64,000 nt of DNA from Melieria omissa. Taxonomy: Eukaryota; Arthropoda; Insecta; Diptera; Ulidiidae. The translations under genes were made by a program, and so were the position numbers. The notes beneath the pieces are model-generated. The model was not told the origin of the DNA, did not search any database, and saw nothing but the letters and a program-made list of their open reading frames with translations. Numbering within the stretch: the stretch's first letter is position 1; each line of letters begins with the position of its first letter. The stretch spans positions 36,663,264 through 36,727,263 of the forward strand of contig OZ020269.1 in assembly GCA_963971225.1 (NCBI GenBank), in the 5' to 3' direction. Positions 1 to 11,014 of this stretch are shown here, piece after piece.

Positions 1-326
1 TTTTGAATACAAGCGAGCAGCTCAACTGGCTGCAATGTGATCAAGTTTGCGTGTTCTTGCAATTTTCACGATTCGCCTCTGTGTACGTTTACGTTTTGAA
101 GATCATTAACGCATGCGAGACAAATTGCATAGAACTCAAAAATAAAAGCCACAGCAAATACATGCGATAAATAGTTGTATTCCAAGGCGAGCCATCAGCA
201 GACAGCGGATGGAAATGTAAACGGATGCTTTTTGGAAACCTATACACATGCGGAAACCCACAACCATATTTGGGCATAGTAGTAACTACTATTCGCTGTG
301 CGAATATCCCCAAAATATGTACATAT
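1..326. other. unassigned intergenic DNA
   Basis: AT-rich sequence with no recognisable gene or repeat boundary. It ends at the ATAT target repeat of the solo LTR that follows. Confidence 0.5.
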
Positions 327-773
327 TGTTACGAATACTGGTTCTAGTTCTAGTGGGCTAGTACGTATCTCTGGATTGCGTAATTTGAAATAAACAAAAC
401 AAACTTAGTTTCTCAAACGCAGTTAATAAAAACAAACAATCACTTTATTTCACAAATTTTACACTTTACTGTCTGTACACTTAATTATTTACTCCGTGTG
501 GCACCTTCACTTGTCTAAACCAAGACTCACTCGCTGCGCCGCATCCGGCTGCCTTTTATACCTGTCAGGCCATCGCGCAGATCGTTCCCGCACATTCCGG
601 AGTGGACTAAAAGTTTCCATCATTGCCAGGTTGGACTAAAAGTTATTATCGCGGCCGTCGTTGCCAGATTGGACTAAAAGTTACCATCGCGGCCGTCGTT
701 GCCAGATTGGATTATAACACGGCACGTAGCGGCAGGGTTGCTTTGCACAGCGACAGACTGTCTTATCGTTACA
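327..773 (-). mobile_element. solo LTR, Gypsy-type
   Basis: Read on the minus strand, the 447-bp unit starts TGTAACGA and ends CGTAACA, the TG...CA form of an LTR. It is flanked by a perfect 4-bp repeat ATAT (323-326 and 774-777). The minus strand carries a TATAAAA box at about 553-559 and an AATAAA signal at 444-449, in the order expected of an LTR promoter and polyadenylation site. Upstream of the TATA box (about 603-712) are tandem copies of a roughly 42-bp unit containing GGACTAAAAG on the plus strand. No internal gag/pol sequence adjoins it, so it is a solo LTR left by recombination. An ATAT target is typical of the 17.6/297 branch of Gypsy elements, but the clade cannot be fixed from an LTR alone. 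Confidence 0.8.
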
Positions 774-2376
774 ATATTTTTGCGCCTCCCGATTCCGACT
801 GAATCGGATCTAATGAAAGGCTAGCACCGATTCTCTGCATTTGTCGGTGGAGTTTTCTTGAAAGCAGCAATTTCAGCATTGAAATTTGATAAAGCGTTGT
901 CCCATGGATATGCCGGACCACTGGTAAAATTTCATTGGCGTATGACAAGAGGTGTGACAATATTTTGCAACCTACTTACTTAAGTAAATTTTTAGTATGG
1001 AATAGCTTCGGAATTACGAGTTGAAGTATTTTTCATTGGTTTGAACAAAATCTGATCAAAAAAGGATTTAACAAAAAACTTGGAAAAAGTACTCAAAATC
1101 AGAAATAATTCAACGCATATTTATTTGAAAATCAACATCTGACGGGAAAACAATTTGTAATGAGTTTATGTGGAGAAACATATTTTAACATTTTAAAGTG
1201 AGTAAAGATTTCGAATGTTTGCCTAAACTTTTTGATGCGTTCGCGAACATAGGCAATTTTTTAAAGTCTGAGCTGGATCACTGAAATTTGGCTGGTCAAA
1301 AAATTTACCAACGGCCGAAACTAAATTTGCTTCCGACATTTGAGCAAAAGGAAAATTAATAATTTTTACAATAGTGACAGAATTATTCAAATAAATTAAG
1401 TAGTTTTCGATGAACTCATTCTGTTTCCTGGGTAGTGTTGTCTAGGTACGTGCGAGTTTGGGAAAAATGTTTGAATGGAAAGTAAATATACAATAGGTTG
1501 GCCTCACATTTAACTCTATGAGAGGTTTCGTTTTGAAATAAAAAATCGTGTGCTTACACACTCAAACAACGGGCGCCTCTATTCCTAAGACTTATTACGC
1601 GCATTAGCTAGTTGGGCATGTTTATGCAATCGCATTTTAAACTATTTGTAGTGCAACCGTATTGAAGCGCTGTGCCGCACTACGCTGCCGCTGGCCTTCC
1701 ACTGTCAGATACAAACATGCCTACCGCGCCGAACTGTCGCAAGCCGCCGCACCACATCTGCAGTAGCTCGCAGCTAACCTAGCCCAACCCAATCCGGTCG
1801 AATCCAACCCGCCACAGTTCAACACACGCGTTTTGGTGCGTACTCGTTGCACATAAAATATTTGCGTTAAAAGTGCCATTTGCACTACAGCAGTCGGTGA
1901 GCAGTGGGCGGTCGGGCAGCCAAAAGTATTTCTATTAGCACAAGAATGTTGTGCGCTTGTCTCTAATGCAAACAATATTCAGAATTGGTCCCTTCCGAAG
2001 ACTCGCACCTACGCAATCATACGAAACCCGAGAAAAATTACAGGCATCATTTCATATTCTTCAATGCAAAAAGTATTAACCCCTTGGTCATGAGACATAC
2101 GGCAGTGAAAACTGGGCTGAGACCGTAAAATGTTCATTTGAAACCCATATGTTCCATTGGTAGCAAGAAGGTTAATTACTTGGATCGTCGTTCGTGAAAT
2201 ATTGGAAATTGCTTTTCACTCCCAACGACAGTCGGCGTGATTTAATACTTTAGGCTTAACTCAAGCGACCATATTGAACTCGGTTGGCGGTGCGCAAATT
2301 CCACAAAGTTCTGTCTGGCAGCATTCGCTCAACTCGTAACCAAGCACGCCTCGTGTGAGCAAAGTGCAAGCGTTCC
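774..2376. other. unassigned intergenic DNA
   Basis: No supported gene. About 1020-1150 resembles, by eye, the short 'tggtgaaaatactt...caaaa.c.gacggg' repeat type found inside the Helitron at 35778-38037 and at 5941-6240. The frame at 1721-1975 (minus) has no recognisable content. Confidence 0.4.
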
Positions 2377-2380
2377 TTAA

Positions 2381-3101
2381 GGGGGTAAGGGTTTCACTTT
2401 CGAAAAATCTAATTATTTTTTTGTCTTATCTTATTGTTAAACATTTCAAGAATGTATTCTCAAAATTTTAAGTCGATCGGAGCAAAACTCTTGAAGTTAT
2501 GGTTTATAGTTAGTCCCCTGTCCTTTAGTACAGGTATACAGCTTATTCTCTTCTATCGCGTTTTTCTCAAAATTACTTTTTCAAAGTCCGTGATCACTGT
2601 CATTTAAAAACTACTAAACCGATTTATTTGAAACTTGGTACACATTTTCTACATATAAAATACCTCACCCCAACGTTTAGTAAACAATTTTTTTTTTACA
2701 TTAACGGGGTTTCCCACCCACAAAATGGCGAAATTTTTCGTGGCAAATAGCAGTTTACACTTTAGATGGCCACCAAAAATTTTTAAATTAAAAAAAAAAT
2801 AATCGGAGAACGTTGGAGTGAGGATTTGATAATACTTTGACTAAATTTTAATAGTTTTTGATTTCAGATTATTTCCGACCGAGATACAGTGACCACCGCA
2901 AATTGTATTTTTTCAAAGACGTTCTGGGGCAAGCTCTGTCACCGGCTTGTTTTGTAATATTTCTGCATGAAAAAATTACAGAATATTGTTAAAAGTATGC
3001 TTAATAATCTACAAAAGGTTTAAATAAATTTGATCAATCCATTCTTTCCAAAAAAATTCATAAAAAAAGTGTTTTTTTTACGCTGAAACCCTTACCCCCC
3101 C
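2381..3101. mobile_element. TTAA-flanked MITE, family A
   Basis: Inverted ends GGGGGTAAGGGTTTCA (left) and TGAAACCCTTACCCCCCC (right) are flanked by TTAA at 2377-2380 and 3102-3105. The 721-bp interior has no coding capacity. TTAA duplication is the target preference of piggyBac-type transposases, so this is probably a non-autonomous piggyBac-like element. The autonomous partner is not in the window. Confidence 0.75.
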
Positions 3102-3203
3102 TTAACTGCTGCCCTTTAGTTTGTGTCAATGCCAACTCGATATCGGTATTCTGCTGAGCTGATTTGATTCCATTCGAATGAAATCAATGAATAACTAAAT
3201 TAA

Positions 3204-3927
3204 GGCAGGTTCTCACCTTGTGGAAAAAAAAACAACAATTTTTTTTTTTGCCTTATCGTGTAGATATATGTTTCAAAAATGTACTCCAGAAATTTCAGAT
3301 CAAAATCTGAAAAATTACAAAAGTTACAGGCCGTTACATAGAGCAGTGTAGAGCACCGGCCAAGCGCGCTTTAAACTTTAAACGCGTTTTTCTCAGAACC
3401 ACATTTTCGGACCTTACGGAATTGAAGGCGCTGGAATGAACCAATCGTCACCAAATTTTTTCCAAATGTTCCTTAGGGTTTTTTCTAATGAATGAACCAC
3501 CGATCAGCCAAAAATATTGAAAATTGTTTATTTAAAAAAATAATAAGTGAAAAAAAAAAAGCGAAAATCTTAATTTTTTTTTTCAAAACCTCATAACTTT
3601 TGTAATTTTGATTTTTTTTTCATGATCTTGGTTCATTCAATAGATAATACGGTACACATTAAGAATGTGTTCGATTTTTGTGTTTCCGATCACGGGTTTT
3701 GACGGAATCACTTCCGGTAGCGGGACACCTCCTCGCCGACATGCCGCCACTGATGGACGCCCCCTCCCCCCCTTTTTTTGATTCATTCAATTTGAAAAAT
3801 TGTATTCTCTAAATAAATGTGTGTTCATATCCAGAAACAATTTTCAGCGTTGTATCTTTAACCGTTTTCTCAAAAAAAATTCCTAAAAAAAGTGCACTTT
3901 TTCGGATCCACAAGGTGAGAACCTGCC
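3204..3927. mobile_element. TTAA-flanked MITE, family B
   Basis: A perfect inverted terminal repeat of about 21 bp beginning GGCAGGTTCTCACCTTGTGG lies at both ends, flanked by TTAA at 3200-3203 and 3928-3931. It is 724 bp long and non-coding. It lies about 100 bp from family A, has almost the same length, and shares short internal phrases with it (a CGCGTTTTTCTCA block and an 'aatgta-tc-caaaa-ttt' block), which suggests related internal sequence with different ends. Confidence 0.8.
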
Positions 3928-3931
3928 TTAA

Positions 3932-5940
3932 GTTAATGTTTCATTCTCGAAATCTTTGGTCTTTTCGATCACTTATTAAAGTGATTTTCAGATATATACT
4001 TATACACATACGAAAATTGCTTATAGCGTTTCATTAAATATAAATTAAATACGGCTGCGTGCGCAGCAACAAATATCCTCTCGAGTTTTGCTTTAGTAAT
4101 TATTCGAGGTTATCTGCAGTCACTAAACCTGACATGGAGCAAAAAAGCAAAATATCAAAACACCTTAAAATACCTTTTTTGGCAGCATGAGCCACGGACA
4201 CGAGCCAAGCGCAAAACAAAGGCTCAAAGCACGTCAATCAGCGGTTGCGAGTCCCCGCAGCCCTGCGCCGGTCGTGAACCAGATCAACAGGTACAAAGTT
4301 GAGTGTATGCACACGCAGGCGTAAGTGGCAAGCAAGTGAGCCTCGGTCGGCAGCGCTCCACTTCACGTTCTCCCACCATCCGCTGCACGTTCATAATTTC
4401 TTTCGTAATTGCTGTTGCTCTGCTGCTTTACATATATAGTTGTAGTTGTGGCTGCTCTTTAGAGAAGTGCGCTCTGAAGGTTTTCGGCAGTTTAGTTTAA
4501 TTAATGTCAGGTTTTGGTCGCGCTCCGGGAGAGGAGATGACAAACAATGGAAAAAACCGGAACCAATTGGTCCCGCAGGTGAATGGGCTAATATGGAGTA
4601 TGGATCACAAAGAACACCTTAAAACATTAAGTGGATGTCCTTGACTACTTGTGGAGGTTGTGAGGTACGGAGGTACCTGCTTCATTCTGTTCTCATGACC
4701 CAATTTCGCCCGCTCATTAAACAATGCTGAAGATGTTTGTATGTAAATGCAAACATGTACATGAGTAAATGTTCGTACATAAGTGTCATGTCTAAAAGCG
4801 AACAACATTGCTCAAGGCTTTACGCACTCAGTCATTCGATAAGCGAGAACTAGCATTTCTTGTGCAACGTTTGACCGTTTCTTCAATGAAATTCCAATTT
4901 AATTTCATTCTATCAGACGAAGTAAAATGCAGCCAAGTCAAATAAAATAATATTGCGGAGAATAAAATAATATTGCAGAGAATAAAATAATAAAGAGAAA
5001 TACCAACTAATATAAAACTTCTAAAACAAATAATTTTAATTATTAAAACATGCTTTATTATTTTTCAGATATTTAATTTCTTTTGTTTTAAAAAATACTC
5101 AGATAGATTAATCATATTAAAAAAATACATAATCTATATATACATACATAAATCAACTGCCGTGCGTTCTGCTTGGGGGTTGTTTTTATTAATTTTTTAC
5201 GACCGAAATTTTCACCTGTGCATAGCTTTGGAATGGTAAGTCTAGTAAGAACTACTTGGTACGAACTTACCATATATTCATAGCCTATCAACATTTTCAG
5301 TCACACTTACAAAAATATCTTTTTATCTAAAGATCAAAAAATATGTACATATGTCTAATGAGTGTTTTCGATCATCGGCCAGGTGAAAGTTGGACGGTGC
5401 CGTGTCAGACGAAAACGGGGATTGGTTAATGGTTAAAATGCGATCGATGAGATGACGTCAGTCAGTTTGTGAAGAACAAACCGCACAGACACTTTCCAAT
5501 AGAGAAAGAATGAGTTAAAAAGCAATAAATAAATGTTATAAAGATGCTTAAATCTACTTCCAATAATTTCAATTGATGGAATCTGCGGTGGTCGCGGATT
5601 TCAGTTGGGCAACAACTCATGATCTCTGCCACGGAGTAACAAACGTGGTTCTTCTATTGAAAAGTTTCGGTTAATGTTTTACCAAGTATAAAACAAAACT
5701 TATATTGGCTATTGCTTATATTGGCATTTTTGAACTGAGAACGGAAACATACTTTCACTTCAAAAGCAATAGCTCCGTTTCCAGCTAACCAAATATAATG
5801 CAATAAATTTCCAATACACTAAGTCGTAAGTGGTGCTAGAACTTTTAGAAAACACGAAATATCTACTAACTTGGCTATACAAAATTTTTTAAAGCCTTTT
5901 TTTTTAATTCGGAGTCTAAAGGGGGCAAAATAAGGGTTAA
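3932..5940. other. unassigned intergenic DNA
   Basis: No supported gene or element boundary. A three-fold short direct repeat 'gaataaaataat' occurs at about 4940-4990. A CRE-type palindrome TGACGTCA sits at 5453-5460, but nothing around it supports regulatory use. Confidence 0.4.
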
Positions 5941-6240
5941 GGTTATTTATGAAGGTACTTGATATAATCGGCCTATTGATTTCAAACTTGGTGAAAATAC
6001 TCTACATAAATCAACCAAAAATTTTGCACATATTTTTCAATTTTTCGAAGATCAAAATTTTACGGGGTGAACCGAAGGTTAAGATTCGTATACGGAAAGA
6101 CTACGAAAAAACCGATTGTCCTATTGACTTCAAAAAAGCACTTGAAATAAAAATAAAACTTTGCGAAAAATACGGAGTAGGACTATGCTACAACAAACGC
6201 ATTAATTGCTTTAAAAATTTTTATTTTAATTTAACCTTTT
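5941..6240. repeat. Helitron-internal-type repeat, isolated copy
   Basis: The phrase order 'ctattgacttcaaa...cttggtgaaaatact...cgaagatcaaaattt-acgggg-caac--gggttaag' matches blocks that recur at about 36460-36650, 37540-37700 and 37870-37990 inside the Helitron at 35778-38037. Here it lies outside any Helitron ends that I can see. The 97-codon open frame across it (5949-6242) is probably a by-product of this repeat, since the Helitron copies are not conserved as protein. Confidence 0.5.
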
Positions 6241-6571
6241 AAAATAAAAAAACAAGTTTTAATGCTTTGTTTCAGACGTGCAACCAAATGTTTTTACCAA
6301 AAAACCTTACATATTTAAAGTATATTAAAAAATACTTACTTACTATACTCACTGTTGCCGTGTAAAGTGGGTACTTGATTTATTGGCCCCATTGACTACT
6401 AGTAAATAATTAAAGTTGAACAATATAATTTCATGAAAACGTGTATCTTTTACTATGGACGGAATTGTGAAAGTACTTGTTGGTGGTAAAGCATTGAATT
6501 ACAAAACTCCTGCAATCTTCCTATAGTCTATGCATCATTTTGGATATATGAATCGGGGTGCCGGTACATTG

Positions 6572-8237
6572 CACTGTGGTCGCTCCCATAGGCCAAAAAT
6601 AAAAAATTCAAAGTCCAAATTTTAAAATGAAAAGTAACTACATAGTCTCCTATATAATCAAGCTTTCTAACGGTAAATTTTTTTTGGTTTGATTCTTGCG
6701 GTACTTTCTGAAAATAGCATCAGAAGTGAGAACATTTGTTCACTTGATTAGTGCAATGTGAGCAGCGTTTTACAATAATCAATTTTGAAGTGTTAAAACT
6801 TTATTAAAAAATCACCAAATTTAAAATTAATAAAAAGGGTATTGAACATACAAGTATTTAACTTAATTTTAGTTAATGAGATATATTTAAATTGAAGTCT
6901 ACTTAAAAACAAAAATCAAAATTTACAACTACTATATTCTGTGTTTTTCGTCTGACTCCCAGAATTTCACTTAAAGTTTTAGTTGTGTTCCCTCTCGTTG
7001 CCCCCATTGATCTTTTTTTCCGAATACTAAGGCACGTTTTAAGATTATAATGTGTTAGTTTCAGCTGCCAGAATTTGCCAGGCTTCGTGCAATCTTTCAT
7101 AGACTGAGTGCCTGTATTAAAAATGGGGCGCAAACCCAGAAGTGCAAAAGAAGCTTGGCATTTTGTGCGGTGGTATTGTTGTTTGTTTGTGTTGTTGTTT
7201 TTAAGTAAGGTGATGTTAATATAATGCGTATTGCAACTTTTTTATTTTTTTATTTTAATTTCACCTTTAAACCAATTTTTATATACGGTGGCTGACACTA
7301 TTTACATATGTAAATATTTTTGTTATCATAGGTTCTGTGGGGACAGTTTTGGTTTTTTTTTGGTAATGTTAAAGAGGTTTCATGTCCAAATGTGGAAGGA
7401 GAAAATGGAGCAAAGCGGTTTCAGACCCCACAATGTGGGAAAATTAGTAAATCTGGCAGAAGAAATGACATAACAAGATATGCATTTTGAAAGACATTCT
7501 CACAAAATGTCGTATTTGACATTTCTATGTAATACTGAATCGCATAACTAAACTTGAACAAGATCGCCCAACTGTAACATATAGCTGCCACAGGAACGAT
7601 CAGTTAAAAATGTGTCGTATGGAAAACTTTTTCTAATCAAATTTTGAGATATATCAAGATAAAATATGATTTATACAAGTGCTAAATTGTATGTTAAAGC
7701 TAAAGCTATGTTTTCAGATTAAAACATAAATGTTGAAAAATTAAGGAAATATGCGCTCGACACTGCTAAGAGATAGAGATGTATCAATGGTACTGGCTTC
7801 CACCTTCTGTTCATAAAATTTTAATTCACGCTCCGTTTTGAGTTAATTACCTGTACAGTGACGCACACAGGATTTCATTTTGGGGGGTTTTGCATACCAC
7901 TTTGGGCCTAATACTGTTTGAGATCATAATTTTCACAAGCAATTTTTTGATTTGGGGGTTTGAACCCCGCAACCCCCTCCGGTTGCTCCTCTGAGCCTGC
8001 CTATATATGAATTTTGTCGAGCAAAATCTTGGAAACAATTTGTTTCTCATTAAAAACAAAAAAGAAACAAATTTTTTATCATTTCCTTACATGGGGCAGG
8101 CGTATAGATGTCCGACCACGCCCATTTTCACATGAAATAATTGCCACATTCTTAAAAACAAGTTACCAAAGTTTCAGGCTGATATCTCTGCTAGAAGTAT
8201 TTTTGACCGCTTTGCCCATATAAGTCCGACCACTGTG
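6572..8237. mobile_element. Transib-like DNA transposon (non-autonomous) with RSS-like ends
   Basis: Both ends carry the self-complementary heptamer form CACWGTG: CACTGTGGTCG reading inward from 6572 and CACAGTGGTCG reading inward from 8237. The element is flanked by a perfect 5-bp direct repeat CATTG (6567-6571 and 8238-8242). Transib transposons are known for 5-bp target duplications and for ends resembling the V(D)J recombination signal heptamer CACAGTG. An A-rich nonamer-like stretch follows each heptamer (GGCCAAAAA from 6591; GTCAAAAAT reading leftward from 8207) at spacings of about 12 and 23 bases. The 1666-bp interior has no transposase that I can recognise; short open frames at 6903-7133 (minus) and 7231-7473 (plus) are unassigned. 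The alternative is a CACTA-type element, but that superfamily usually makes shorter duplications. Confidence 0.7.
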
Positions 8238-8242
8238 CATTG

Positions 8243-9796
8243 GCTCGTTACGGTAGGACTCATATCAATCATATATCCATACATATAATACGTAAATATG
8301 TTTGCCCACATCTAGACAAGTATGTATGTGGTATTATATTTGGATCTAACAAAATTAAGGCAAATTGAAAACATATCACACACGATACTCAATGCGCACC
8401 AACGTACCAAAATGTTTGTACCTTTGTAGGCGTAAATCATTTTATAAAGGTGCAAAAATCAGCTACACGAGACTTTTCAATGACATACCTCGGCAATATG
8501 TCGCCTCATGTGGCGAAAGATTATAAACAAATCAGCTCTGTCACCGACCTTCCACTATAAAATAACTACATCACAAAGGTTTCAGCAGCATCGACCACAA
8601 AGAAAGCGAAATTGCTTTGAAACCCAAATAATGATACACAATACGTCGAGTTAGCTGCGCACACTTGAAGGTGCCCCACATGTGCAATAACAAGCAATTA
8701 CTACCCACTACATTATCTCTACAGCAAATGTGGCCTAAACGACCAAAATAAAATCAAATTGAGTATCTGAGTACTGAACCTCAGCGTTAATTTGGTGCTG
8801 TAATCGATAAACTAAATAAGTTTTCGAATACATAATGTGCCTTAGTGTTTTGGATCACAGGTCAGATTCAAGGCCCAGATTCAAGTTGTCAATCAACTCG
8901 AAATAACGACATCTTTCTCATCGACATCAAGTCTATAGTGTACATTAAGTAAGCCTGAGTCAACCACGAAGCCGTTTATAGTCATATAATACGTTTCGGT
9001 GTGAAGTTGTGCGAATTAACAATCAATAAGCTTGTGTGCACTTGACTTGGCCATATACTTATGCATGCAGTTTGTTGTTTTTTTTCAAAAAATGCCACAA
9101 CCCTAAGTGACAACCACTCGATGACGCACCCAATATTCACAGCAGCAGTCACAGTCTCGGCCATAATGGAAACAATTGAATTACGTTGGTGCGCGCCCCC
9201 AAGTATGCAACCGTCCATTACCATTTCGTAAGAATTTTATTTGCACAGCCGGAATGCGGTTACGACATTTCTAAAATATCTTGCAACTCAAAGCACGGCC
9301 TGCGATCGTTGTGTGACAACTAGGAATACCGATGTCAAGATCCCGAGATATCAGCACATTATGTAAAAGTTAAAAAATGCATGGTCGTGGCATTCTTGTA
9401 GAAAGGTGACAAATCTTCTTCTTCGGTGCTTTGTTTGTCAATAAAGAGAAACAAATGTTCAAACGATTGACGATTTTTGTGATTTCCAGTAAAAATAGTG
9501 TTTTCGACATGGAAAATAGCCAACGAAATTTCAAATGACGAGTTCACCAGAATTCACATCGCTAGCGGCAATCGATTCACCTCCACACAAAGGGCTTTCT
9601 TACGTACATTCGCACACTGTACACTTGACCTGTCTCCAACATTTGGTGAGGAAAATCTTCTGTTGCGTCAAGGTTATAATTGGATTTCAAGCGCTGCTTA
9701 CATGTGGGTAAAATAACAAATTTTGTACAAGACAAGTTTCCACTATGCTACCACGGCGCTGCATGTGTGAGAATTTCCCCACTAAGTTTGCATATA
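8243..9796. other. unassigned intergenic DNA
   Basis: No supported gene. Short open frames at 8982-9224 (minus) and 9498-9937 (plus) have no recognisable motifs. Confidence 0.4.
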
Positions 9797-10352
9797 ACAG
9801 TTGGGCTGAAAAGTTCGTATCGTTTTATAGAAAAAAAAATTTTTTTGCCAAAATTCGATTTTATTATCCAACATAGTTGCCATCGAGGGCGATACACCGA
9901 TTATAGCGATCTTCCAACTTTTCAATACCATTTTTGAACATTGCTCTGAAGCATCGACACGTTCTTGTTTTTGGTCGATTGTGAGCTCGCGCGGCACCTA
10001 CTTTGCACATAGCTTTCGCATACCCAAATATTCATGAACGATATGTCCAACACGTTCCTTTGATATCTTTAGAGTGTCAGCTATACAAATCAACCTCAAT
10101 TTACTATCTTCCAAAATCATTTTGTGGATTTTTTTGATGTTTTCGTCCGTAACAGCCTCTTCTGTACGTTCACTGCGTTCATCGTCTTCGGTGCTCATAT
10201 GGCCTGTACGGAATTTAGCAAACCACTTATGAATAGTTGCTCCGCCCGGCGCAGAGCCCGGATAACACTCATCAAGCCACGTTTTGGTATCAGCAGCACT
10301 GTTTTTCATCAAAAAATAGTGTTTCATTAAAACACGAAATTCCTTTTTATAA
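9797..10352 (-). mobile_element. mariner (irritans-type), internally deleted and 5'-truncated
   Basis: On the minus strand a mariner transposase N-terminus and C-terminus are joined, with the catalytic core missing. The end at 9797 follows a TA and starts ACAGTTGGGCTGAAAAGT, a mariner-like terminal repeat. The other end is lost near 10352: coding sequence runs directly into unrelated DNA with no matching terminal repeat. Confidence 0.85.
9864..10351 (-). pseudogene. mariner transposase remnant, catalytic core deleted
   Basis: The first part (from about 10351 down to 9998) gives KEFRVLMKHYFLMKN, WLDECYPGSAPGGATIHKWFAKF and DENIKKIHKMI, all diagnostic of the DNA-binding region of irritans-subfamily mariner transposases. 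After 'KLCAK' a frameshift leads to PRELTIDQKQERVDASEQCSK. That is followed directly by the family's C-terminal tail (GIEKLEDRYNRCIALDGNYVG) and a stop at 9864-9866. All three catalytic Asp residues lie in the deleted part, so the copy cannot transpose itself. It belongs to the same subfamily as the copy at 42824-44091 but is not a recent duplicate of it. Confidence 0.85.
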
Positions 10353-10355
10353 GTA

Positions 10356-11010
10356 TAGTTATATGTATAAGTTATATATCAGAAAACTTTTTATAGTTCC
10401 TCAAAAATATGTTTGAAAATAAGTAGAAATGTTTTTGTTACTCAAAAGTCAAGAAATCATATTTTGTATGAAGGCAAAAAACAGGATGTTTTGTTATGGA
10501 ATTTGTAATATCCAGAAGGAGGTCTGGTCTATTTGGAAAAGAAAATAATTGAAAAAGATTTGGATTTAAAAAAGCTAGTTAGCAGAATCGATCGATTCAA
10601 TTATTACATATAACAGAATCAAATTTTATGCAAAATGTAACACTGAACTGAAATTAACTTGTTGGTAGTATTGTAAACACAATATTTGAATATATTTTTT
10701 TCATATGCAAAGAAACTTGTTGCACTGTTATCAAATATTATAAAATTAAATTGATGTCGTAAAAATACAAATTAAGATAAAAGGAAATAGATTTCATTGC
10801 CTTAAGATTTCATGACTTGACTTTTTTTCTTCTTTTAAAGTTGACCTTTAATAAAATAATTTCTTTATTACAATAAATGCTGCTTTTAAGCAACGCAAAC
10901 ACTGATGCGAAACTTTGAAATGTTGGGTAGTTCGGAAATTCGATATTCCTAAGAGGACTTGAAACATTCCTCACTGTCTCAGCAGCCTTTCATTAGTTGA
11001 TTAAAACCAA
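10356..11010. other. unassigned AT-rich DNA
   Basis: Very AT-rich, with no open frame of note and no visible terminal repeats. Confidence 0.4.
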
Positions 11011-11014
11011 TTAA

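Noticed and set aside
5453..5460. CRE site TGACGTCA
   Set aside because: An isolated 8-mer with no promoter or gene nearby.
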